Assembly: GCA_964565765.1 (NCBI GenBank)
Contig: CAZMGF010000017.1
Coordinates: forward strand, 1 to 45,925
From: Bog-1181 sp964565765
GTDB lineage: Bacteria; Oederibacteriota; PGYV01; Palsa-1178
Length of the DNA: 45,925 bases
Direction of reading: 5' to 3'
The notes under the pieces were generated by a model, which saw only the letters and a program-made list of their open reading frames with translations, searched no databases and was not told the DNA's origin. The translations under genes and the position numbers were made by a program. This document shows, one piece after another, positions 31,256 to 39,399 of the stretch (position 1 is its first letter; every line of letters begins with the position of its first letter).

Positions 31256-32362
31256 ATGAAAATAATCACCAAGAAAAATGAAATTTTAGATTCTTTGCAG
31301 ATTGCCCAGTATTTTATATCCACAGGTTCAACTCTTCCATTGCTCTTAAACATTCTTTTTGACGCGGAGGATGATTTTCTTTATTTATCGGCAACAGACA
31401 TGGATATATCAGTCAGGATAAAATGTAATGTGGAAAAAATAGAACAGCCGGGAAAAACAACCATACCAAAAAAAATAATAGCGCTTATAAAGGAATTTAC
31501 GGACGATAATATAAAAATAGAGACGGATAAAAATGATAATACAAAAGTTGTATGCAAAAAAGCGGCGTATAAAATAAACGGGCTTCCCGCCGAGGATTTT
31601 CCCGTACTGCAGCTTGATGAGAAAAAGCTTGAATCAATAAAAATACCACAGAAACTTTTAAAGGAAATAATATCAAAAATATATTATTCGGCTTTAAAGG
31701 ACACTACAAAAAGAAATTTAAACGGCGTGTTTTTTAAATTTGAGGGAAATATGATTGAAGCCGTCGCCACCGACGCGCACAGGCTCGCTTATTATAAAGC
31801 CGAGGTAAAAACAGGAGTTAAGGCAAAATTTGATTATATAATTCCATTAAAAACAATAAATGAAATAGTAAAAGTATTGTCTGATGACGAATCAAAGGAA
31901 ATAACAATTAATTTTTATGACAAGGTTATAGAATTTCATTTGGATAATATGGATATAGTATCAAGGATAATAGACGAAAATTATCCGAATTATAACCAGG
32001 TTATTCCAAAGGAATTTAATATGGAGGCTTCGGTGAACAAGGAAGAATTCGCGGCCGCGATAAGAAGGGCCTCCACAATAACAAGCGACAAATCAAAAAT
32101 AGTAATTATAAAACTTGAAAAAAACAGGCTTGTAATAAACGCGCAGGCGCAGGATGAAGGTGAGGCTTTCGAGGAAATAGACATAAAATACGACGGCGAG
32201 CAGATAGAGGTATCATATAACGCGGCTTACATAATGGACGTATTAAAAGTTATAGAATCGGACACTATTGAAATTAAATTAATATCTTCAATGAACCCCG
32301 GCATCATAAAGGGAAAGGGAAACGACGACTTCCTTTACATAGTGATGCCTATCAGGAAATGA
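31256..32362 (+). CDS. dnaN: DNA polymerase III sliding clamp (beta subunit)
   Basis: DnaN forms the ring-shaped dimer that holds polymerase III on DNA. The 368-residue length is typical, and the three clamp repeats can be followed: IAQYFISTGSTLPLLLNILF, then RNLNGVFFKFEGNMIEAVATDAHRLAYYKAEV, and the last part with NAAYIMDVLKVIESDTIEIK and a C-terminal FLYIVMPIRK. The TDAHRLA motif is the family hallmark. Its CAGGAGG site lies 6 bases before the ATG. It follows dnaA, the standard order, and gyrA begins 17 bases after it, where recF is often found. Confidence 0.97.
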   Translation: MKIITKKNEILDSLQIAQYFISTGSTLPLLLNILFDAEDDFLYLSATDMDISVRIKCNVEKIEQPGKTTIPKKIIALIKEFTDDNIKIETDKNDNTKVVCKKAAYKINGLPAEDFPVLQLDEKKLESIKIPQKLLKEIISKIYYSALKDTTKRNLNGVFFKFEGNMIEAVATDAHRLAYYKAEVKTGVKAKFDYIIPLKTINEIVKVLSDDESKEITINFYDKVIEFHLDNMDIVSRIIDENYPNYNQVIPKEFNMEASVNKEEFAAAIRRASTITSDKSKIVIIKLEKNRLVINAQAQDEGEAFEEIDIKYDGEQIEVSYNAAYIMDVLKVIESDTIEIKLISSMNPGIIKGKGNDDFLYIVMPIRK

Positions 32363-32379
32363 CGGAGAAAATAAAATAA

Positions 32380-34854
32380 ATGGATGAAAAAAAATTAGCG
32401 CAGATAAAACAGACCACAATAGAAGACGAGATGCAGACTTCCTATCTGGATTATTCAATGTCCGTGATAGTGGGAAGGGCCCTGCCTGATATACGCGACG
32501 GCTTAAAACCGGTGCAGAGAAGGATTCTTTACACGACGTATGATATGGGGCTTTATTACGGCAGGCCCTACAGGAAATCGGCGAAAATCGTCGGAGAAGT
32601 AATGGGAAATTATCATCCACACGGCGACTCGGCTATATACGATACCATGGTCAGGATGGCGCAGACGTTTACCTTCAGGATGCCGCTCATTGACGGCCAG
32701 GGAAACTTCGGCTCTGTTGACGGAGATCCGCCCGCGGCCATGCGTTATACAGAAGCAAGGATGCATAAGATTACCGAGGAGCTCATAAGGGATCTTGACA
32801 AGGATACTGTTGATTTTGTGCCGACATACGATGAATCAAACAAGGAGCCTGTTACATTTCCTGTTGGATTCCCGCATCTGCTTGTTAACGGTTCATCTGG
32901 TATTGCCGTCGGAATGGCGACAAATATACCGCCTCACAATCTCGGCGAGGTTATAGACGCCACTATTTACATGATTAATAACAGGGGCTCAAAGGTAAAG
33001 CTGGATGAAATAATGAAGATTATTCACGGCCCTGATTTTCCTACCGGCGCGTACATTATCGGCAGGGACGGCATAAAAAAAGCCTATGAGACAGGCCGCG
33101 GCTCGGTCACAATGCAGGCAAAGGCTAAAATTGAGGAGACCAAAAAGGGAAAACAGCAGATTGTAATCACCGAGCTGCCTTACATGGTCAACAAGGCCCA
33201 GCTTCTGGAAACAATATCGGATCTTGTCAGGGACAAAAAACTTGAGGGCATATCGGACCTGCGCGATGAATCAGACAAGGACGGCGTAAGGGCCGTTATT
33301 GAAATTTCCAGGAACGACAACCCCGAGGTTGTATTAAACCAGCTTTATAAACATACGGTGCTGAGGACGACCTTCGGAGTAAACCTGCTTGCTCTTGTGA
33401 ACGGCAAACCAAGGACGCTTAACATATCGGATTTCCTGACAAACTTTATCGATTACAGGATGGAAGTAATTATAAGAAGGACAAAGTTTGAGCTCAACAA
33501 AGCCGAGAAACGAGCCCATATTCTTGAGGGGCTGCTTATCGCCCTTAAATATCTGGATAAGGTAATCAAGCTTATACGCTCTTCGGATAATGTTGAAGAG
33601 GCGCGTGAGGGCCTGGTTAAGACATTCAAACTTACTGTTGTCCAGGCGCAGGCCATACTCGACATGAAGCTGCAGCAGCTCACGGCTCTGGAAGTTGAGA
33701 AATTGGAGAAGGAACTCGCCGAGCTTAAAAAAATCATTGACGAGTTGAAATCGCTTCTGGCCAGTGAGAAAAAAATTCTGGCTCTTATCGTCAAAGAACT
33801 CACTGAGATAAAACAGAAATTCGCCGACGAAAGGCGCACTGAAATAATTGCAAGGGAAAAAGAACTTACCGTCGAGGACATGATACAGGAAGAGGATATG
33901 GTCATTACGATGACCCACAAAGGGTTTATTAAAAGGACCGCCTCATCTGCTTATAAGGCCCAGAAGCGCGGCGGCCGCGGCATTATTGCCGTAACAACAC
34001 AGGATGAGGATTTTGTGCAGGATATATTCGTCGCGAACACACATGATTACATGATGTTCTTTACCTCAAAGGGGCGCTGCCACTGGCTCAAAGTTTATGA
34101 AATACCTGAAGCCGCAAGGACTGCAAAGGGCAAGGCCATAGTAAACCTTATAAAACTTGAAGAAGGGGAAAAGATAGCGTCCTATGTAAGCGTAAAAGAA
34201 TTCAAGGATGACCAGTTTCTGTTAATGGTAACCCAGGACGGGCTGGTTAAAAGAACAAGCCTTTCGCTGTTTTCAAACCCGAGGTCGGGCGGAATAATCG
34301 CGATAGGGCTCAATGATAAGGACGCTTTGATTGAGACAAAATTGTGCAGGCTGGAGGACCAGGTTTTTATCGCCACCCGCGACGGAAAGGCAATTCGTTT
34401 TGACGCGAAGGATATACGTGAAATTGGCAGGGCCGGCATGGGAGTGCGCGGAATTAATCTGGACAAATCTGACAAAGTTGTATCCATGACAGTGCTGCAC
34501 TCGGAAGACAAGGATATGACACTTCTTACAGTAACAGAAAAAGGCTTCGGTAAAAGGACGCTTGTAAAAGAATACAGGGAGCAGAGCCGCGGAGGCAAAG
34601 GGCTGATAAATGTAAAAGTCACCGATAAAACAGGGGCCGTTGTGGATATAAAACTTGTCAACGACACGGACGAGCTGATATTGATAACAACCAAAGGCAC
34701 TCTTATAAGGACAAAAATAAAGGATATAAAGACAATAGGAAGGAACACGCAGGGAGTAAGGCTCATAAAAATAAAGGAAGGCGAAGCTGTCGGGGCGGTT
34801 GCCCGCGTGCTTGAAGAAGAAGATGACGGCGCAGGCGGGGCTCAGGAAGGATAA
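32380..34854 (+). CDS. gyrA: DNA gyrase subunit A
   Basis: GyrA cuts and rejoins DNA to introduce negative supercoils together with GyrB. The 824-residue protein starts with EDEMQTSYLDYSMSVIVGRALPD, shortened here to its core SYLDYSMSVIVGRALPD. It has the quinolone region HPHGDSAIYDTMVRMAQ, with the same Ser and Asp as susceptible E. coli, and the catalytic Tyr in AAMRYTEARM. The C-terminal wrapping domain has the GyrA box QKRGGRG, which distinguishes gyrase from topoisomerase IV. The last residues are acidic (EEEDDGAGG). It is separated from gyrB by three to five other genes. Confidence 0.97.
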   Translation: MDEKKLAQIKQTTIEDEMQTSYLDYSMSVIVGRALPDIRDGLKPVQRRILYTTYDMGLYYGRPYRKSAKIVGEVMGNYHPHGDSAIYDTMVRMAQTFTFRMPLIDGQGNFGSVDGDPPAAMRYTEARMHKITEELIRDLDKDTVDFVPTYDESNKEPVTFPVGFPHLLVNGSSGIAVGMATNIPPHNLGEVIDATIYMINNRGSKVKLDEIMKIIHGPDFPTGAYIIGRDGIKKAYETGRGSVTMQAKAKIEETKKGKQQIVITELPYMVNKAQLLETISDLVRDKKLEGISDLRDESDKDGVRAVIEISRNDNPEVVLNQLYKHTVLRTTFGVNLLALVNGKPRTLNISDFLTNFIDYRMEVIIRRTKFELNKAEKRAHILEGLLIALKYLDKVIKLIRSSDNVEEAREGLVKTFKLTVVQAQAILDMKLQQLTALEVEKLEKELAELKKIIDELKSLLASEKKILALIVKELTEIKQKFADERRTEIIAREKELTVEDMIQEEDMVITMTHKGFIKRTASSAYKAQKRGGRGIIAVTTQDEDFVQDIFVANTHDYMMFFTSKGRCHWLKVYEIPEAARTAKGKAIVNLIKLEEGEKIASYVSVKEFKDDQFLLMVTQDGLVKRTSLSLFSNPRSGGIIAIGLNDKDALIETKLCRLEDQVFIATRDGKAIRFDAKDIREIGRAGMGVRGINLDKSDKVVSMTVLHSEDKDMTLLTVTEKGFGKRTLVKEYREQSRGGKGLINVKVTDKTGAVVDIKLVNDTDELILITTKGTLIRTKIKDIKTIGRNTQGVRLIKIKEGEAVGAVARVLEEEDDGAGGAQEG

Positions 34855-34883
34855 ACGGCCCCTATATTTTCAGGAGGAAGTAA

Positions 34884-37430
34884 ATGAATAAAAGTTCACT
34901 GGCATTTAAGATTGTAATTATCGCGCTTATTGCGTTTGCCATACCTGCGGGATTATTTTATTTTTTTGACAGTAAAAATATCGCGCAGCTGAATGAAACA
35001 CAGTCAAAGATAACATGGGCGGAGAGCCAGAAAGAGATAGATGTTATTAAGGCCCAGGCTGTTAAAAAAATGGATGATGTTTTTCAGGCAATATATTATT
35101 TCGCCCCTGAAAATATGGAAAAAAAATACGATCCCCTTATACTTAATACGGCTTTAAAGAACGGGCAGTACTCCGGGAAATCCGGCGCGGCAAAAATCGC
35201 GCAGCAGTTCCTTAAGGCTGCAAAACCTTTTACGGCGGACATCGCGCTTATTTCGGCGGCAGGTGTTGTTGTAGAGGCGAATAAGGAAGCTTTAAAAGAA
35301 CAGCAGTTTAAGACAAACAACCAGTTCCTCCAGACAGTATCATCAAAAAAGACAAATTTTGAGATAAATTACAGCACCGCCTGCGAATATTTTATGCCGG
35401 TTACGGATTCAAAAGACCGGGTTGTCTCCGTGCTTTATGTAAAAGAGGCGTCCGCTGAAGCCGCGGCGGCGTTCAGGAAAAACATCATGTCGCCCAGGGG
35501 CATAAATTTTGTGATAGACCTTTCAGGCAGCATGCTGCTTAACTCCGACCAGGCCAGGGAAAATTCCGAGAATATACTGTCAAACGCGGACATCAAAGTC
35601 ATAATAAATGAAGCCGGCGCGGACACCGCCGTAAAAGAAGGGGATTATAACAATCTGAAAGGGCTGCTTGTTTATAAAAAGATTGAAAGCATTGATTCGA
35701 TAGTCTGCCTTTTTACCCCTTATCTGGATTATAAATTTGCGCAGAAAAAGATAAAAAATTACGAGCTTTCGATACTTGATACTTCAAGCTTTTCTGGTAT
35801 TCCTGTTTACGTATTTTTAATAATATCGGTTTTAATCGCGGTCTTCGGCGGGCTCTGGGCAAGCGAAGCGCCCTATCAGCCCCTAAAAAAGATTGTCAAG
35901 GCGCTGACCCATATTGACGAGGAGAGTTTTCAGGAATTGCTGCCAAGGATAAAAAAGGGAGAATATAAAAAACTCCTTGATTCGCTTGTCATACTGCGCG
36001 GCAGGGTAAAAGCTTCTGAAGAAAAAGCTGAAAAGCTTTCCCAGATGTCAAAAGAGCTTGAAGAAGAACTCTCCAAGGAAGCGTCAAAGTCGGATATGGA
36101 AATATCGCAGCTGCGTGATGCCTTAAAAATAGCGGAGAATAATAAGGGAACGCTTGATGAGGAGATTTCCAAAATAAAGGCTGATTTTATGAAAAACAAA
36201 AAGGATTCAGACGCGAAATTCGAGGCTGAAAAATCACAGCTCGGGCTTAAGTTATCAAATAATGAAAAAGAAATCGAGAAATTGAAGGCTGAGGTCAAAA
36301 AAGCCTCTGAATCGAAAGTGCCCCTTGAAAAAGAAAACATGAGGATGGATTCAGTGCTTATGATGAACACGGAATTAAAGGGCGTCCTTTCCGTTATAAA
36401 AACATATATTTCCTCGGTTCTTGGGGGCGAGGGTAAAATTACCGACGCGCAGCAGCAGTTCCTGGGAGTGGTCATAAACAAGTCCGCTAGGCTTGAAAGG
36501 CTTATCAATGACCTGACTGAGCTGGCAAGGCTCGAAAAAGGGGAGATAAAAATTTCACGCCAGCCGGTCGAAGTAAATACGGTGGTGCAGGATGTAATTT
36601 TCGCCATCCAGCCGCAGGCCGATATAAAGAAAGTGGATCTTAAGATTAATTTTTCGCCCACGCTATCCATTGGAACGGGAGACCCGGCGAGGCTATCATC
36701 GGTTATCAGCCAGATACTTAACCAGGCCATAAAGGTATCGCCGCGCGGCGGCCAGGTCGTTGTAGAGACAAAAGAGAGCGGCAAGGATGTTATAATAAGA
36801 ATAACGGATTTTGGCATGTCAATGCCCCAGTCTAAATCTTCGATACTTTTTATTAATTTCCACGGCCCCGAAACAACAGCCGGACCGGAATTTATAAATT
36901 CAGGGCTGCGATTCCCCATCCTGAAGGCAATAGTAAATAATATGGGCGGAGAAATATGGATTGAGTCTGAAATTGGAAAAGGAAAAACATTTGTGATTTC
37001 AATTCCAAAATCCCAGGACGCGGCGAAACCTTCCGCGCCTGTGCCGGCCGGTTTGACAGGCCAGCCGGTTAAAACCGCTGAAATTCCGCCTTCCGCAAGG
37101 GAGACAATAATAAAACCAGCCGCGGCACCGGCTCCGTCATCGGTAGTTCCTCCTCCGGCTGGAAGTTTTAAAATACAGCGGAATAATTTTGAGCCGGCGC
37201 CGGCTCAAAACAGGGGAAACGACCTTACAAGCGTGAATGACCTGCTTTCATTCGATAATTTGTCGGTTCATGATTCTGACAGAAAACCGCAGATACCCGG
37301 GCGGGATGTGAAAGTTCCGGAGGATTTGCTGAAAAAACCCGGGGAGCCTAAAATAACTGAAAAATCCCCGGCGGGTTTTGACGAGCTTCCGCCTTTGCCG
37401 GATCTTGAGGATGATAAAGGCATAGTTTAA
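34884..37430 (+). CDS. Membrane histidine-kinase-like protein, probable pseudokinase
   Basis: The 848-residue protein has TM1 (FKIVIIALIAFAIPAGLFYF), an extracytoplasmic region of about 270 residues, TM2 near 305-325, a long coiled coil at about 370-485, a HisKA-like part, a HATPase-like domain and a Pro-rich tail of about 145 residues. The H-box reads MMNTELKGVLSVIKTYISSV, where the phospho-accepting His is Thr496. In the N-box ILNQAIKVSP the key Asn is Gln614. The G1 box DFGMSMP lacks its second Gly, and GLGL is GLRF. Dimerisation and fold look kept, but phosphotransfer is not expected. The gene lies 29 bases after gyrA with a strong AGGAGG site, and no response regulator is adjacent. Confidence 0.85.
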   Translation: MNKSSLAFKIVIIALIAFAIPAGLFYFFDSKNIAQLNETQSKITWAESQKEIDVIKAQAVKKMDDVFQAIYYFAPENMEKKYDPLILNTALKNGQYSGKSGAAKIAQQFLKAAKPFTADIALISAAGVVVEANKEALKEQQFKTNNQFLQTVSSKKTNFEINYSTACEYFMPVTDSKDRVVSVLYVKEASAEAAAAFRKNIMSPRGINFVIDLSGSMLLNSDQARENSENILSNADIKVIINEAGADTAVKEGDYNNLKGLLVYKKIESIDSIVCLFTPYLDYKFAQKKIKNYELSILDTSSFSGIPVYVFLIISVLIAVFGGLWASEAPYQPLKKIVKALTHIDEESFQELLPRIKKGEYKKLLDSLVILRGRVKASEEKAEKLSQMSKELEEELSKEASKSDMEISQLRDALKIAENNKGTLDEEISKIKADFMKNKKDSDAKFEAEKSQLGLKLSNNEKEIEKLKAEVKKASESKVPLEKENMRMDSVLMMNTELKGVLSVIKTYISSVLGGEGKITDAQQQFLGVVINKSARLERLINDLTELARLEKGEIKISRQPVEVNTVVQDVIFAIQPQADIKKVDLKINFSPTLSIGTGDPARLSSVISQILNQAIKVSPRGGQVVVETKESGKDVIIRITDFGMSMPQSKSSILFINFHGPETTAGPEFINSGLRFPILKAIVNNMGGEIWIESEIGKGKTFVISIPKSQDAAKPSAPVPAGLTGQPVKTAEIPPSARETIIKPAAAPAPSSVVPPPAGSFKIQRNNFEPAPAQNRGNDLTSVNDLLSFDNLSVHDSDRKPQIPGRDVKVPEDLLKKPGEPKITEKSPAGFDELPPLPDLEDDKGIV

Positions 37431-37449
37431 AGGGAGCCAAGGTGGTATT

Positions 37450-38847
37450 TTGAAAAAAGCGTTTATCGCGTTTTCACTTTTGATCCTGGCATGCGCTTCA
37501 TCTTTTGCCGAGACAATTCCGCCTTCATCAATAACAAAAGCGGAAGTCTGGGAGCCAAAAAATTCACCTTACATTATTGACGGCACTCTTACTGTTGAAA
37601 AGACGGGATTCCTGACGATTTATCCCGGAACAGTTGTTAAATTCAAACCGGCCGCGAAAATTTTTATTAAGGGAGCACTTTATTCCAAAGGCGATCCAAA
37701 AAATCCCGTAAGAATGATTCCTTATGACAATGAGAGCTTTTATGACGGCCTTGTATTTGAGTCCCGTTATAAAAATACTATTGAATTTACCATAATAATA
37801 AGGGGCGCGATAACATCCAGGGGAAGCCAGCTGAGCGTCACCAACAATTATATCCTGAATTCCACAGGCGTGGAGCTTTATCATTATTCCAGCGCCCTTA
37901 TAAAAGATAATTATTTTTATAACGACACTTACGGCGTATATATAGAGGGCAAGGGGATTAATTATACGATAGGCCAGAATACTTTCAACAACAACAGGTT
38001 CGCGGTTTATATAAAGGACACTACCGCGCCCGCCGGCGTAATAACAAAAAATAATTTTTTTAAAAATACCGTGAATCTTACCAATTATTCGGTGGCTGAT
38101 GTCGACTGCAGGGACAATTACTGGGGCTACGGCGAAGAGGCGGCCGTCCAGGAATTTATTTACGATAAAAAGAACAATGAAAAAGCCGGCAGGGCGGTTT
38201 ACGCGCCTTATGCTAAGGGCCCTTATCAGCTCTGGGAGCCCCCCGACGCTTTTATATCACTTGTCAGAATATATCTTAATCTTAAAAGGCCGGACCAGGA
38301 GCCGCAGAGAATGTCAATAGGCGGGGGGCTCTCCGGGATCATGCCGATTACGCCGTCGTCGCTCAGCAAAGAATATAAATTCGGGCTGGGCGCGGACGCT
38401 GATTTTTACCTTAACCTTAACGGATCGCTTCTGGGCGGCCTTGAGTTCCAGTCCATAACCCTGGAAAGCAGCAACGGAGACATTTATGACCATACCATAC
38501 AGACGCAGAGTTTTTTATTGAGCTGCGTTCAGTATATAGGATATAAAAAGAACGTATATTTAGTCCCTTATATCAAGGCCGGGATAGGCGGCTCAATAGT
38601 ATCCGACCAGACCAGAAGTTTGTCGACGGACACAAGTAAATCAAACCAGCTTGCCGCGGCGGCGGACGCAGGCGCGGGATTTGAATGGTTTGTACTTAAA
38701 TTTTTCTCTTTAAAACTTGAAGCATCCTATACCGTTATTACCGGCAATACCGGCCTGATATCTTTTCCTGTAGCCGGATTGACCGGCAATCTGTATTTTG
38801 ACACCCCGCTTTACCTCGACGACAGGGGAATCGGCGGGCCCTACTAA
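37450..38847 (+). CDS. Secreted beta-helix protein with C-terminal barrel-like domain
   Basis: The 465-residue protein has a signal peptide (KKAFIAFSLLILACASSFA) and then a right-handed parallel beta-helix of the NosD/pectate-lyase type at about 40-250. Its repeated turns include TVVKFKPAAKIFIKGALYSK, TNNYILNSTGVELYHYSSAL, NYFYNDTYGVYIEGKG and TFNNNRFAVYIKD. The last 180 residues (FGLGADADFYLNLNGSLLGG, IGYKKNVYLVPYIKAGIGGS, SLKLEASYTVITGNTG) look like an outer membrane barrel. The start is a TTG at 37450 after AAGGTGG. Its stop is one base before the dciA start, so this surface protein is translationally linked to a replication gene. Function unknown. Confidence 0.75.
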   Translation: MKKAFIAFSLLILACASSFAETIPPSSITKAEVWEPKNSPYIIDGTLTVEKTGFLTIYPGTVVKFKPAAKIFIKGALYSKGDPKNPVRMIPYDNESFYDGLVFESRYKNTIEFTIIIRGAITSRGSQLSVTNNYILNSTGVELYHYSSALIKDNYFYNDTYGVYIEGKGINYTIGQNTFNNNRFAVYIKDTTAPAGVITKNNFFKNTVNLTNYSVADVDCRDNYWGYGEEAAVQEFIYDKKNNEKAGRAVYAPYAKGPYQLWEPPDAFISLVRIYLNLKRPDQEPQRMSIGGGLSGIMPITPSSLSKEYKFGLGADADFYLNLNGSLLGGLEFQSITLESSNGDIYDHTIQTQSFLLSCVQYIGYKKNVYLVPYIKAGIGGSIVSDQTRSLSTDTSKSNQLAAAADAGAGFEWFVLKFFSLKLEASYTVITGNTGLISFPVAGLTGNLYFDTPLYLDDRGIGGPY

Positions 38848-38848
38848 A

Positions 38849-39130
38849 ATGGAGAGTATAAAGGACCTGCTTGAAAAATTTATTTCAAAGAACAAGCTTG
38901 ACAGGGCCGATGACGGAGATGTAATAAGGGAAAAATGGGAAGAGATAGCAGGCGAGTTTTCCAGGACGACAAAACCCTTCAAATACGCGGGAAAGAAACT
39001 CTTTATTTACGCTGAAAATAGTGTTATAATGAGTGAAATAATATATAAAAAACGGGAATTGAAAGATAAAATTAACGCCTTTTTTGGAAGGGAAACTGTC
39101 AGGGAAATAATAGCAAGGATGAGGCAGTGA
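38849..39130 (+). CDS. dciA: DciA-like replicative helicase loader/regulator (DUF721)
   Basis: The 93-residue protein is a DUF721 domain: SIKDLLEKFISKNKLD, then IREKWEEIAGEFSRTTKPFK, KLFIYAENSVIMSEIIYKKREL and the end FGRETVREIIARMRQ. DUF721 proteins are known as DciA, the ancestral bacterial loader of the DnaB helicase, and their genes often lie near dnaA, recF or gyrB. The ATG at 38849 is one base after the previous stop; a longer frame beginning upstream overlaps the beta-helix gene and is not family-like. It overlaps remB by 4 bases. Confidence 0.85.
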   Translation: MESIKDLLEKFISKNKLDRADDGDVIREKWEEIAGEFSRTTKPFKYAGKKLFIYAENSVIMSEIIYKKRELKDKINAFFGRETVREIIARMRQ

Positions 39131-39399
39131 ATAATTACCTGCATATCGGCTCGGATATAACATTGCCGTCGGGAGACATCGTAGGCATTTTCAGCCGCAT
39201 TGCGGATAATGAAGGAATAATTGATATTTTCAGGAAGAAATTCAGGCTTAAAAACATTTCGCAGGAAAATAAAAGTTTCGTGCTCTGCGCGGGCAGGGGC
39301 CGGGCGTATATAAATTTTTCCGGAATATCCGCAAAGAGGCTGATAAGACGCGCGCAGGCGTACAATACAGGAGGAGCATTATATGGCAAGGAAAGATAA
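39127..39399 (+). CDS. remB: RemB-like (DUF370) small protein
   Basis: The 90-residue protein starts NNYLHIGSDITLPSGDIVGIF and has SAKRLIRRAQAYNTG near its end. This resembles Bacillus subtilis RemB/YaaB, which begins with a similar IHLGDD...DIVGIF and ends in KKRAQ, and whose gene also lies just before gyrB. RemB takes part in control of biofilm matrix genes in Bacillus; here the role is unknown and a DNA-binding function is possible. The start is a GTG overlapping the dciA stop, and the 3' end overlaps gyrB by 17 bases. Synteny supports the call. Confidence 0.8.
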   Translation: MNNYLHIGSDITLPSGDIVGIFSRIADNEGIIDIFRKKFRLKNISQENKSFVLCAGRGRAYINFSGISAKRLIRRAQAYNTGGALYGKER

